Shown here one piece after another: positions 53,174 through 63,027 of a stretch of DNA of 64,000 bases. The notes under the pieces were generated by a model, which was given only the letters and a program-made list of their open reading frames with translations, was not told the DNA's origin and did not search any database. The DNA lies in contig JADJNF010000007.1 of the NCBI GenBank assembly GCA_016714445.1, positions 682,001 through 746,000 on the forward strand, read 5' to 3'. Both the position numbers and the translations under genes were made by a program. The DNA comes from Saprospiraceae bacterium (GTDB lineage: Bacteria; Bacteroidota; Bacteroidia; Chitinophagales; Saprospiraceae). The first letter of the stretch is position 1; every line of letters starts with the position of its first letter.

Positions 53174-56100
53174 ATGCGATTCAGGGGTATTTTGTTTTTT
53201 ATTTTGATCACTGCTTTTCAAGTCAAAGCTCAACAATGGAACATAGTCAATCCGAACAATATTGTTGATAAAGGTATAAAAGATATCCAGCCGGACAAAT
53301 ACATTTTGTACAACATGGATGACGAAACCATGAGATCATTGCTCTGGAGCGCGCCTTCGGAATCAGATATTGATGTGTCAAAATCAAATACCACTATCAG
53401 CGTAGCCATGCCGGATGCCACCAAAGAATTATTCAGGGTAGTGCGGTATGATATGATGGAACCTGAACTAGCTGCAAAATTTCCTGAGATCGGCACTTTT
53501 TATGGTATTTCGGTAAATAATCCATTAAAAAGCATCAGAATAGATTACACATCCCAAGGATTCAGGGCAGTTGTCTCTTCTCCGGAAGATGGTAAAATAT
53601 TTATCGACCACTATCAACGCAATGATAAAAATAACAGAATAATTTACTATAAAATTGATTATAAAAAAGCGCCAACCTGGGGATGTGGAGTATCGGAAGA
53701 ACACATCATCCATGAAAAACCAAAATCCGGTGGAACAAGAACTGGTGATTGTCAATTAAGAACCTATAGATTGGCTCAAGCTACTACCGGAGAGTATTAT
53801 AATTTTCAAGGTGGAAATAATACTTCTGTTATGTCTGCTGTCGTAAATGTAATCAATCGAATTAATCAGGTCTATGAGGCCGAAGTTGCAGTTAGGTTCA
53901 CTTTGATAGCCAATACAACTAATCTATTTTATTCAAATTCGGTTACTGATGGATATAGTAATAATGGAAGTTCAGCTGACCTAAATGCAAATCAAAATAA
54001 TTGCACAAACGTAATAGGCTCAGCAAATTACGATATTGGTCATGTTTTTGGTACAGGTGATGGCGGAATTGCAGGACTTGGTGTAGTATGTGGTAGTTCA
54101 GGCAAAGCTCGAGGATATACAGGCAGACCAAATCCAGTTGGCGATCCTTTTACCATCGATTACGTAGCCCATGAGATGGGTCATCAGTTTGGAGGAAATC
54201 ACACACAAAATAATAATTGTAACAGAAACGGGCCAACTGCCATGGAACCAGGCAGTGCATCCACTATCATGGGATATGCAGGTATCTGCAGTCCCAATGT
54301 ACAAAGTAATAGTGATGCGTATTTTCATGCGATAAGTTTGCAAGAGATGAAAGCTTACATTCTTGCTGGAGGCAATTGTGCAGCAACGACAACTTTAAAC
54401 AACACTCCACCTACTATAACAACTCAAGGAAATTACAGCATTCCAGTATCTACTCCTTTTGTTTTAACCCTTAACGCGACAGATGCTCAGGGGCATCCAA
54501 TGACATACCTATGGGATCAAATGGACAATGCTGTAGCCACTATGGCACCCTTAACCACCAATACAGGAGGACCAACTTTTCGAAGTAAAACTGCGACTAC
54601 TTCACCTTCCAGATATTTTCCCCCGTTGGCAAATGTTATAGCCAACTCATCAAATACATGGGAGGTACTACCATCAGTGGCTCGCACTTTAAACTTCAGA
54701 GGAGTGGTCAGAGATTTTACAGGTGTAGCAGGTTGTAATTCTGAAATTGATATTGATGTATTTACAGTTAATGCTGCAGCTGGTGCTTTTTCTGTCACTT
54801 CATTTAATACTGCATCGACCTGGGCAACAGGAGACACAAAAACCATCACATGGAATGTCGCCGGCTCAACAGCATCACCTGTCAGTTGTGCTAATGTTGA
54901 TATACTTTTGTCTTATGATGGAGGCAATACTTATCCGGTTACTTTGGCATCTGCCACACCCAATGATGGTACACACAATATTGTAGTCCCCGCAGGCACA
55001 ACCACACAAGGTAGAATTATGGTCAAAGGCAACAATCATATATTTTTTGACATCAACAATGCGAACATCACCATCTCCGGATCCGGTGGCGGAGGTACCT
55101 TTGAACTCAGTGCTACACCATCCACGGCAAGTGCATGTCTTGGCAATCCACTCAATACAGTCATCGGAGTCACGGGCAGCGGAGGATTTTCATCCCCGGT
55201 CACCTTATCTGTCAGCGGTCTTCCCATGGGTGCCATAGCAACTTTCAGCAGCAATCCAGTCAATCCCGGCTCGACATCAAATCTTACCATCACAGGTATA
55301 AATACACTGGGTAATTATAATATTGTAGTAAATGGGGTAAGTGGTGCGCAAAATAAAACCGTCAATGTAACCCTAAGTGTGGCCAACCAAACGCCGGCTC
55401 CTTCTTTAAGCTTACCTTTGAATGGAGCAACAGTCGTATCTGTAACTCCGGTTTTGAGTTGGACTGCCGGTGTAAATGCTATCTCTTATGATCTACAGGT
55501 GGCATATGATGTATCTTTTCAGGATATGGTCATTTCTACCAATATAAATAATAACAGCTACCAACCAGTAACGCCATTGTATGGGGCTACGACTTTCTAT
55601 TGGAGGGTCCGAATGACAGACAATTGTGGGATATCACTTTGGTCAACGGAACGGACATTCACTACAGAATCATGTTTTTATTACAATCCTACTGATACTC
55701 CTTTAAATATAAGTGCTACTGGTGGACAATCCGTATATTCTTATCTGACCATTCCTGACAGAGGTGACATCACAGATCTTAATATTACAGATCTAAGAGG
55801 TACTATATTGGATGTTTCAGACCTTAAATTTTCTTTGTTTAATCCGTCCAATATTTCAGATTTATTCTGGAATATGCCTTGTGATGGTAGAGACATTTTT
55901 CCGGATTTTGACATAAAATTTGATGATGAAGCAGCCAACAGTTCCTGGCCGTGTCCGCCTACAAATGGGCTCACATATATACCGTCATCTCCGCTTTCCA
56001 CACTGGATGGCTATCAGATGAAAGGAAGCTGGAAATTAGGCATTCAAAATCAAGGTGGATCATCCGATGGTGTACTTGTAGCATGGGAAATAAAAAACTG

Positions 56101-56548
56101 CGTAAATAATTTTTGCAGACTCACCGTCGATCATACAAGGGCATCAGGGGCAGGAAGCCTTGTGGAAGCCATCAATTGTGCTTTGCCAGGAGATACGATA
56201 AGATTTGCTTCCAATATTCAGAACGATACTTTTTTCCTTGGCATCCAAAATCTTGTCATAAATAAAAGCATTTTTATAGAATGTGATATCAACAGAAACA
56301 TTCATATAATGAGTAGCGCAGCATCTGCCACATTGGTCTGTACAACATCAACATCCGGAAATGGGCTAAAAATCAAAGGAGTACACATTCACTCGTCCAA
56401 TCAGGGAATTGGTGCCATACAAAATACAGGTAAACTTATTTTGGATGATGTCATCATGCACAAATGGCCGGGGTCCGCTACAGCTACTATAATGAATACA
56501 AGTGGCGCAAACACTTTATTAATAGGAAATTGTAAAGTGATAGATTAA
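53174..56548 (+). CDS. Secreted reprolysin-like metallopeptidase without type IX sorting domain
   Basis: At 1124 residues: signal peptide (QVKA/QQ), prodomain-like region, zinc site HEMGHQFGGNH near residue 333 with Met-turn STIMGYAG, beta-sandwich domains, an FN3-like stretch (LSWTAGVNAISYDLQVAYD), a P domain-like region (MKGSWKLGIQNQGGSSDG), and a C-terminal piece (LTVDHTRASGAGSLVEAINCALPGDTIRFA) of the type found in right-handed beta-helix proteins. It is a paralogue of 8633-12256 through most of its length, but ends without the type A sorting domain, so its route across the outer membrane is uncertain. Confidence 0.88.
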   Translation: MRFRGILFFILITAFQVKAQQWNIVNPNNIVDKGIKDIQPDKYILYNMDDETMRSLLWSAPSESDIDVSKSNTTISVAMPDATKELFRVVRYDMMEPELAAKFPEIGTFYGISVNNPLKSIRIDYTSQGFRAVVSSPEDGKIFIDHYQRNDKNNRIIYYKIDYKKAPTWGCGVSEEHIIHEKPKSGGTRTGDCQLRTYRLAQATTGEYYNFQGGNNTSVMSAVVNVINRINQVYEAEVAVRFTLIANTTNLFYSNSVTDGYSNNGSSADLNANQNNCTNVIGSANYDIGHVFGTGDGGIAGLGVVCGSSGKARGYTGRPNPVGDPFTIDYVAHEMGHQFGGNHTQNNNCNRNGPTAMEPGSASTIMGYAGICSPNVQSNSDAYFHAISLQEMKAYILAGGNCAATTTLNNTPPTITTQGNYSIPVSTPFVLTLNATDAQGHPMTYLWDQMDNAVATMAPLTTNTGGPTFRSKTATTSPSRYFPPLANVIANSSNTWEVLPSVARTLNFRGVVRDFTGVAGCNSEIDIDVFTVNAAAGAFSVTSFNTASTWATGDTKTITWNVAGSTASPVSCANVDILLSYDGGNTYPVTLASATPNDGTHNIVVPAGTTTQGRIMVKGNNHIFFDINNANITISGSGGGGTFELSATPSTASACLGNPLNTVIGVTGSGGFSSPVTLSVSGLPMGAIATFSSNPVNPGSTSNLTITGINTLGNYNIVVNGVSGAQNKTVNVTLSVANQTPAPSLSLPLNGATVVSVTPVLSWTAGVNAISYDLQVAYDVSFQDMVISTNINNNSYQPVTPLYGATTFYWRVRMTDNCGISLWSTERTFTTESCFYYNPTDTPLNISATGGQSVYSYLTIPDRGDITDLNITDLRGTILDVSDLKFSLFNPSNISDLFWNMPCDGRDIFPDFDIKFDDEAANSSWPCPPTNGLTYIPSSPLSTLDGYQMKGSWKLGIQNQGGSSDGVLVAWEIKNCVNNFCRLTVDHTRASGAGSLVEAINCALPGDTIRFASNIQNDTFFLGIQNLVINKSIFIECDINRNIHIMSSAASATLVCTTSTSGNGLKIKGVHIHSSNQGIGAIQNTGKLILDDVIMHKWPGSATATIMNTSGANTLLIGNCKVID

Positions 56549-56574
56549 TTTAAAAATCGTTTTACAGATAAATG

Positions 56575-57702
56575 TTAGTTACAAAGGTTATTTACATGAG
56601 CACGGGCAGGATCATACCCTAATTTGATACATTCCTTAATATCCTGACAGGCTTTTTTGGGATCCAACAGTTTAGTATAGGTATTGGCCCTGTTGAAATA
56701 TGCTTCAGCAAAATCTTTTTTGCAGGTAATGGCTTCTGTAAAATCAGTTAATGCTTTCTCATAACTTTTTATCTCGAGATAGCAAGTACCACGATGCACG
56801 TATAGTTCAGCATTTTTTCCGTCAGCTTTAAGCAAATTGGTATAATCCGATGCAGCTTCTTCATATTTCCCCATCTTGTATGATGCAAATGCCTTATTTT
56901 TTAACGCAGACAAATGATTGGGGTCTATTTGCAAACATATGCTAAAATCAGTCAAAGCTCCGGAAACATCTTCCAACATAAGTTTAGCATAACCTCTGTT
57001 TTGATAGAGGTCTGCATCTGAAGGGTTTTTACGAACTGCATTTGTGATTTCAGCTATAGCTTCATTCCATTTATGTAGTTTAAGATATATTTTTGCTTTT
57101 TCTGCAGAAGTAACACTTTGGTCCGGCTTAACGTCTGCCGCAGCATTAAAATCTGCCAAAGCCCCTGCCAAATCATTGGTTTTGCTTTTACAAATGGCTC
57201 TGTTTAAAAAAGTAGCGTAGCTATGCTCACCCTTTGTGATGGCAGATGTAAAATCATGAATGGCTAGGTCATAAGTACCTGTCTTCATGTAAGCCGTACC
57301 TCGATTGACATATGCTTTGGATAAAGACGGATCTTTTGTGATTGCTAAAGTCAAGGTAGAAATACTGGCGGCATAGTCACCTTTCAACAACTCTGTGTAT
57401 CCTTTGAACAGGAAAGCTTTGACAAATTCCGGATCCAAATGAATGGTTTTGTCAAAATCATTCAGAGCCTTGTCATATTGCTGCAAATTCATGGCACAAT
57501 TGCCTCGGTTGTACCATGCTTTGACATAAGTTGGATCCTTTTCCAAACAGGCTGTATAAGAAGCAATAGCTAATTCGTAATTTTTCGAATTATAATATTC
57601 TACCCCTTTGTTATAAAAGTCTATGGCAGTTTTGTCAGCTTGCGCAAAAATAATGCCCGCCAGCATCAAAAGTAATATAGACATGTAATACCTTAATTGC
57701 AT
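56575..57702 (-). CDS. Secreted TPR protein
   Basis: 375 residues with signal peptide (IFAQ/AD) and about ten consecutive 34-residue TPR units with the W.N/G.Y.A..P pattern (AWYNRGNCAMNLQQYDKALNDFDKTIHLDPEF; AYVNRGTAYMKTGTYDLAIHDF). Expected to act as a protein-protein scaffold in the periplasm. Convergent with the second metallopeptidase. Partner unknown. Confidence 0.85.
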   Translation of the reverse strand: MQLRYYMSILLLMLAGIIFAQADKTAIDFYNKGVEYYNSKNYELAIASYTACLEKDPTYVKAWYNRGNCAMNLQQYDKALNDFDKTIHLDPEFVKAFLFKGYTELLKGDYAASISTLTLAITKDPSLSKAYVNRGTAYMKTGTYDLAIHDFTSAITKGEHSYATFLNRAICKSKTNDLAGALADFNAAADVKPDQSVTSAEKAKIYLKLHKWNEAIAEITNAVRKNPSDADLYQNRGYAKLMLEDVSGALTDFSICLQIDPNHLSALKNKAFASYKMGKYEEAASDYTNLLKADGKNAELYVHRGTCYLEIKSYEKALTDFTEAITCKKDFAEAYFNRANTYTKLLDPKKACQDIKECIKLGYDPARAHVNNLCN

Positions 57703-57872
57703 TGTGGTATATTTGGTTTTTTGGTGGATAAAAAAAGCAATTTTAAGTAGTTCAGCACGGTGGGGGAATTATACTGAACTATTGTATAATTGTATTGTTA
57801 GGCAAAATTGATAAATTAAATCTGCATTTTGATTACTTTTGATTACTTATTTTAGCATCTTCAAATAAATTC

Positions 57873-58913
57873 ATGGCAAACCCCATACAAATTCCCTTAG
57901 ATAACACTGACATCAATGCTTCAGATCGCAAAAAGGATCACATTGAAATGGCATTCAAATCACGGGTTTTACATCAACAGATAGACACCAGATTTAATTA
58001 CGAACCCCTACTTTCATCTCACCCGGAAGATGAAGAAAATATAAAATTACAATTTTTAGGTAAAGAATTTAAAGCTCCCATTTGGGTGTCAAGTATGACA
58101 GGTGGTACAACTCTGGCTGGTACCATCAATAAAAATCTGGCAAAAGCCTGTGGAGAATATGGCTTGGGTATGGGACTTGGTTCTTGCCGGCAATTATTGT
58201 ATAGTGACGAATATCTGGATGACTTTCAAATCAGAAAATACATGTCCGATCAACCATTGTATGCTAATCTGGGCATTGCACAACTGGAAATTCTTGTTCA
58301 AAATAACCAACTGGATAAAGTTAATATATTACTTGATAAATTAGATGCTGACGGATTAATCATCCATGTCAACCCAATGCAGGAATGGTTACAACCTGAA
58401 GGAGACAGATTCAAATCAGAACCATTGATGACCATAAAAAAGGTAATCGAAAAGTCATCTTATAAAATTATCGTCAAAGAAGTAGGGCAAGGTATGGGAC
58501 CGGAAAGTCTGGAAGCACTACTAAAATTGCCAATAGAAGCCATAGATTTTGGGGCAAGTGGCGGAACTAATTTTGCATTGCTGGAAATCTTAAGATCTTC
58601 GCCTGAAATATCAGAAAATTATGGTAATCTGGCGCTTATCGGACATAGTGCAGCAGACATGGTAGAGTTTGTAAATGCTTTGTGTATTAAAAACGATCAG
58701 GATATTCTTTGCAAACAAATTATTGTTTCAGGAGGAATATCTGATTTTCTGGACGGATATTATCTGACTCAAAAACTCAGGCTTCCTGCTGTTTACGGGC
58801 AAGCTTCGGGTTTACTTAAATATGCACAAACTTCTTATGAAGAATTGCAAAAATATCTGGATTTACAAATAAAAGGACTTTCATTGGCAAAAGCATTTCT
58901 ACGAGTAAAATAA
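57873..58913 (+). CDS. fni: Type 2 isopentenyl-diphosphate isomerase
   Basis: FMN-dependent enzyme interconverting IPP and DMAPP. 346 residues with RKKDHIEMAF at the N-terminus, PIWVSSMTGGT, GLGSCRQLL, IHVNPMQEWLQPEGD, VKEVGQGMG, IDFGASGGTNF and the C-terminal GGISDFLDGYY. 10 bp before HMG-CoA reductase, so the pair forms a mevalonate-pathway operon and the product feeds UppS. Confidence 0.94.
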   Translation: MANPIQIPLDNTDINASDRKKDHIEMAFKSRVLHQQIDTRFNYEPLLSSHPEDEENIKLQFLGKEFKAPIWVSSMTGGTTLAGTINKNLAKACGEYGLGMGLGSCRQLLYSDEYLDDFQIRKYMSDQPLYANLGIAQLEILVQNNQLDKVNILLDKLDADGLIIHVNPMQEWLQPEGDRFKSEPLMTIKKVIEKSSYKIIVKEVGQGMGPESLEALLKLPIEAIDFGASGGTNFALLEILRSSPEISENYGNLALIGHSAADMVEFVNALCIKNDQDILCKQIIVSGGISDFLDGYYLTQKLRLPAVYGQASGLLKYAQTSYEELQKYLDLQIKGLSLAKAFLRVK

Positions 58914-58923
58914 TCTATCATCT

Positions 58924-60243
58924 ATGAATTCAAAATCTGTTTCGGGTTTTTCAAAGCTAAATAAAAGTCAAAAAATCGAGTGGCTTTCTCAAAATTATTT
59001 AGTAGAAAGTGATGATGAACAATCGACTTTTGAAACCTATTGGTTGCCTGACCAGAATGTACAGAAAGTTATCGATGGCTTTAGCGAAAATACTATATCC
59101 AATTTTATCATGCCTTATGGGTTAGCCCCAAATTTTATGATAGATGGCAAAATTTTCTGCGTACCTATGGTGATAGAAGAAAGTTCAGTGGTAGCTGCAG
59201 CATCGTCCGCTGCGAAGTACTGGCTGGACCGGGGAGGTTTCAAAACCACTATCCTGGGTACAACCAAAGTGGGGCAGGTGCATTTCAAATGGTTTGGAAA
59301 ACATGCGTTGATAGAATCTATATTTCCTGACATTCAGGCCTATTTGCTTCAGAATGTGGGTCCACTGATAGAAAACATGTCAAAAAGAGGAGGTGGTATT
59401 ACTAAAATTGAACTCATCAATTTTACCGATGATGAACCCGGTCTTTACCAAATCAGGGTTAATTTTGAGACTTGTGACTCTATGGGAGCAAATTTTATCA
59501 ACTCCGTATTAGAAAATTTTGCATCAGGCTTGGAAGAATATTTTGTAGATAGTGGGCTGATTCCAGATGAATTGAGGGATGTAGATATCATTATGTCCAT
59601 TTTGTCCAACTATACCCCGGATTGCCTGGTGCGCTCTGAAGTGTCTTGTAAGATTGAAGATTTGGGTACCTTTGCCAATGGCATGATGGCAGAACAACTG
59701 GCTGAAAAATTCAGAACAGCAGTCAAAATTGCACACATCGATCCATACAGAGCCACCACACATAATAAAGGTATTTTTAATGGCATAGATTCGGTCATTC
59801 TTGCTACGGGCAATGATTTCCGGGCAACAGAAGCAGCTGGTCATGCATTCGCTGCCCGCGACGGGCAATACCGGAGTCTGAGCTATTGTGAAATTAAGGA
59901 CGGAATATTCAGATTCTGGTTGGATGTGCCTCTGGCAATAGGAACAGTAGGCGGACTCACTTCTTTACATCCATTGGCCAAAAAATCACTCGATGTCCTG
60001 GGTAATCCGTCTGCTGAGCAACTAATGCGCATCATTGCATCCGTAGGATTGGCACAAAATTTTGCTGCTATAAGATCATTGGTCACGACAGGTATCCAAC
60101 AGGGCCATATGAAAATGCATCTCATGAACATACTGAATCATTTGGGCGCATCAGATTCAGAATGCTCAGATGCGGTGGTCTTTTTTGAAGACAAAACGGT
60201 ATCTTTCTCTGGCGTACGGGATTTTTTATCATCCATTAGATAG
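58924..60243 (+). CDS. mvaA: Hydroxymethylglutaryl-CoA reductase, class II type
   Basis: Reduces HMG-CoA to mevalonate (or the reverse in degradative enzymes). 439 residues with VPMVIEESSVVAAASSAAKYW (catalytic Glu), DSMGANFIN, IDPYRATTHNKGIFNGIDSV, ATGNDFRA and GTVGGLTSLHPLAKKSL. Together with fni it indicates mevalonate-based isoprenoid synthesis; direction cannot be told from sequence, but the partner favours synthesis. Confidence 0.93.
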   Translation: MNSKSVSGFSKLNKSQKIEWLSQNYLVESDDEQSTFETYWLPDQNVQKVIDGFSENTISNFIMPYGLAPNFMIDGKIFCVPMVIEESSVVAAASSAAKYWLDRGGFKTTILGTTKVGQVHFKWFGKHALIESIFPDIQAYLLQNVGPLIENMSKRGGGITKIELINFTDDEPGLYQIRVNFETCDSMGANFINSVLENFASGLEEYFVDSGLIPDELRDVDIIMSILSNYTPDCLVRSEVSCKIEDLGTFANGMMAEQLAEKFRTAVKIAHIDPYRATTHNKGIFNGIDSVILATGNDFRATEAAGHAFAARDGQYRSLSYCEIKDGIFRFWLDVPLAIGTVGGLTSLHPLAKKSLDVLGNPSAEQLMRIIASVGLAQNFAAIRSLVTTGIQQGHMKMHLMNILNHLGASDSECSDAVVFFEDKTVSFSGVRDFLSSIR

Positions 60244-60313
60244 AATTCCTGATATTTACAAGCAACATTTTGCTAAAACTTGTCGTTTGGATTATCAAAG
60301 AAATATTTTCACT

Positions 60314-60982
60314 ATGAAAATTTTTTACACGTTATTTTTATCATGTGTGACCTGCATGGCACAGAGCCAAAAAACAAATTATTCAATTGATGAATTCTAC
60401 CCATACAAAAACGAAATTGGTATCAATTTCACCAATGTCCTGGGCAATGTACTGAGTCTCAATCCTGACAATGCCAGCTCACCTTATGGGCTGACTTACA
60501 GAAGGCACATGGGAAAAATTTCTTTCAGATCAGCCATTAATGTAAATTTTACCGACTCCAACGAAGATGATTTCAGCAACGGACTATTTATCAGAAGGTC
60601 ATTAAACGTATTAAAATCTGACTTCAGGATTGGTCTTGAAAAACACCTTGTACTGAATAAAAGATTCCTTTTTTCATATGGGATTGATTTACTGGGGGCG
60701 ATTGGAAATGAAAAGTCAGAAATACAGGATTTTAATTCAGGTGGCAGAACATTTACAAGCGATGATAAAACTTTTGGCGGTGGATTAGGACCTGTGTTAA
60801 GATTGGAATATAAGATATCAGATCGTATTTATTTAAGCAGCGAGAGTTCGATGTATGGATTTTTAAGCCAAACCAAATCTTCTCTGACGATAAATGGGGT
60901 AAAGGATGAAGATACCAAATCATCAAACTCATCATTGATACTGGTACTGCCTCAATCGCTATTTTTTAATATTTCTTTTTAA
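60314..60982 (+). CDS. Small envelope protein, outer-membrane-like
   Basis: 222 residues from MKIFYTLFLSCVTCMAQS, a signal peptide; the frame is open farther upstream into mvaA but without conservation. Mature part has alternating beta-strands (YKNEIGINFTNVLGNVLSL, YRRHMGKISFRSAINVNFT, LGPVLRLEYKISDRIYLSSESSMYGFL) and ends in SLFFNISF, with a terminal Phe as in outer-membrane barrels. Related in layout to the next gene. Confidence 0.6.
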   Translation: MKIFYTLFLSCVTCMAQSQKTNYSIDEFYPYKNEIGINFTNVLGNVLSLNPDNASSPYGLTYRRHMGKISFRSAINVNFTDSNEDDFSNGLFIRRSLNVLKSDFRIGLEKHLVLNKRFLFSYGIDLLGAIGNEKSEIQDFNSGGRTFTSDDKTFGGGLGPVLRLEYKISDRIYLSSESSMYGFLSQTKSSLTINGVKDEDTKSSNSSLILVLPQSLFFNISF

Positions 60983-60986
60983 TGCC

Positions 60987-61577
60987 ATGAATAAAATTTA
61001 TCTATTCATAGTACTTTTCATCTTTCATCATGGCTTTGCAACAGGGCAATCTGATCCGAAAGAAAATGTATATGCCGAAGAAGATCAGTATGAAGATGAT
61101 CCCTACTATTGGTCATACTCAAAAGAGATAGGGATCAATTTTACGCCATTGATATCAAAACTGGTACCCTTTAACCTGGGACAGAATGAGGCTGGAAGAA
61201 TAGGGCTGATCTGGAAAAAATACTACTCAAAACGTGCCTTCAGGGTAAGCTTTGGCGCAAATATTACAGAAAGTTTTGACGATATAGATACTGATTTTTT
61301 TTATCTGGCGATTGGTCTGGAAAGAAGGCATCCGATCACAAAAGATAAAAAGATAGCTTATACCAGCTCATGGGATATTTTTTTTGAAGGAGATGAATTT
61401 GATGATGGACCAGGTCTGGGTATAGCAAAAGGATATGGATTTGAGTACCATTTTACCAAAAGAATTTTTATTTCTACTGAAGGGCAATTTAAATTGGGTT
61501 TAGGTGGTGAATTTGGTGGACCAATCATAAAATTCCAGCTTCCTTTAGCTATTTTTGTTAATGTCAGACTATATTAG
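60987..61577 (+). CDS. Small envelope protein, paralogue of the preceding gene
   Basis: 196 residues with signal peptide (ATG/QS). Shares with the previous protein the EIGINFT motif at the mature N-terminus, an YYSKRAFRVSFGANITESFDD segment matching MGKISFRSAINVNFTDSNEDD, the GLE+H stretch and the GLG.GYGFEYHFTKRIFISTEGQ region, and a terminal aromatic (FVNVRLY). 4-bp gap to the upstream gene, so the two are probably translated together. Function unknown. Confidence 0.6.
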   Translation: MNKIYLFIVLFIFHHGFATGQSDPKENVYAEEDQYEDDPYYWSYSKEIGINFTPLISKLVPFNLGQNEAGRIGLIWKKYYSKRAFRVSFGANITESFDDIDTDFFYLAIGLERRHPITKDKKIAYTSSWDIFFEGDEFDDGPGLGIAKGYGFEYHFTKRIFISTEGQFKLGLGGEFGGPIIKFQLPLAIFVNVRLY

Positions 61578-61654
61578 TGTTAAAATTTTACAAAATCTTG
61601 ACATTCTAAAAATTTAGGTATATTTTTGATTAAAATTTTTAAAAATAATTTATC

Positions 61655-62818
61655 ATGAAGAGAATTTCTTTTGTTTTTACATTTTTCCTTTTGGTCATAT
61701 TGGCGTGCAGTGACAAATCTTTGGTTACTTCTGCCGAAGAAAATCTTTCTTTACCAAATGAGCCGTATGCATATGATAAATTGAGTCTGCCGGTAGGTTC
61801 CAGTATTGCCGGATCGTTTGATGATTTTACCATTGATAATAATGTGGTTACATTTTCAAACAACAAAACAGAAATTACTCCATGGGGTGCCACTTTAGGC
61901 AGAGTGCTTTTTTACGATAAAAAATTGTCCTTAAATAATACGGTTTCCTGTGCTTCATGCCATCATCAGGAAAAAGCCTTTGCTGATGGACTTCAGTTCA
62001 GCACCGGTTTTGAAGGCAGAGTTACGACTAGAAACAGTATGGCTATTGTAAACCCTATACTCCAAAATAATCTGTTTTGGGATTCAAGATCAAAGACTAT
62101 ACATGACTTATCTTTACAACCTGTCCAAAACCACATCGAAATGGGAATGGAAGATCTGAACAGACTAGTGAGTAAGTTGGAAAATACAGAATATTATAAA
62201 CCATTATTTAAAAAAGCCTTTGGTACAAATGAGATTAATCCAACGAATATTTCAAAAGCGTTGTCACAGTTTGTAGCTTCAATTACTACCAGCAGGTCAA
62301 GATTTGATGCAGGATCAATAAACAACTTCAATAATTTTTCTGAGCTGGAAAAAATGGGTATGGAACTATTCAATAGTGATAAAGCAAAATGTTCATCTTG
62401 TCATGGTGGCGGAAATATGAGCGCTCTGGATGGTCCGAATGATCCTTATGGAGGTGGTGGTTCCTTTACAGCAGTACAAGATCTGAGAGGAGCAACAAAC
62501 ATCGGATTAGATATAGTTTATAAAGACAATGGCCTTGGAAACGGTAAGTTCAAAATACCAAGTCTGAGAAATATTGAACTCACTGGCCCATATATGCATG
62601 ATGGCAGATTTAAAACACTGGAAGAAGTGGTAAATCATTACACCAATGGTATAAAACCTCATCAGCATCTTGATGTTAAATTTACTGATGGAAAAGGAAA
62701 TGTAAAACCTTTGAATCTAAATTCAATAGAGAAAAAAGCCATCATAGCTTTTCTAAAAACTCTTACAGATCAGGAAATGACTAAAGATCCTAAGTGGAGC
62801 AACCCTTTCAGAAGTTAA
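61655..62818 (+). CDS. Di-haem cytochrome c peroxidase/MauG-family lipoprotein
   Basis: 387 residues with lipobox ILAC. Two haem c motifs, CASCH and CSSCH, plus WGATLGRVLFYDKKLS, TRNSMAIVNPILQNNLFWD and PSLRNIELTGPYMHDGRF, the signature of the CCP/MauG family. It reduces peroxide or oxidises a protein or organic substrate in the periplasm; which cannot be decided. Followed by an intrinsic terminator. Confidence 0.9.
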   Translation: MKRISFVFTFFLLVILACSDKSLVTSAEENLSLPNEPYAYDKLSLPVGSSIAGSFDDFTIDNNVVTFSNNKTEITPWGATLGRVLFYDKKLSLNNTVSCASCHHQEKAFADGLQFSTGFEGRVTTRNSMAIVNPILQNNLFWDSRSKTIHDLSLQPVQNHIEMGMEDLNRLVSKLENTEYYKPLFKKAFGTNEINPTNISKALSQFVASITTSRSRFDAGSINNFNNFSELEKMGMELFNSDKAKCSSCHGGGNMSALDGPNDPYGGGGSFTAVQDLRGATNIGLDIVYKDNGLGNGKFKIPSLRNIELTGPYMHDGRFKTLEEVVNHYTNGIKPHQHLDVKFTDGKGNVKPLNLNSIEKKAIIAFLKTLTDQEMTKDPKWSNPFRS

Positions 62819-62961
62819 AAAATATAATTACAAGCAACGAATTTCGAATATGGCATTCAGACCTGAACATAAACAGGACTTACTTTCAATAAAAAAATAG
62901 GCACATTTATCCGCTTGTCAATTCAATCGTGTTTTTAATGATAATTATTTTAAAGTGAATT

Positions 62962-62996
62962 AAAAAGGCTTTCGGTTCAGTTCGAAAGCCTTTTTT
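62962..62996 (+). terminator. Rho-independent terminator
   Basis: AAAAAGGCTTTCG pairs perfectly with CGAAAGCCTTTTT around an 8-nt loop, ending in T6. Confidence 0.85.
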
Positions 62997-63014
62997 GATT
63001 TGACAACCGGTTTT

Positions 63015-63022
63015 TACTTTTG
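63015..63022 (+). promoter_or_regulatory. TAnnTTTG box 5 nt before the helicase start
   Basis: TACTTTTG, with TTTG at 62994-62997 as a possible -33 (17-nt spacer), overlapping the end of the terminator. Confidence 0.45.
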
Positions 63023-63027
63023 TATTC

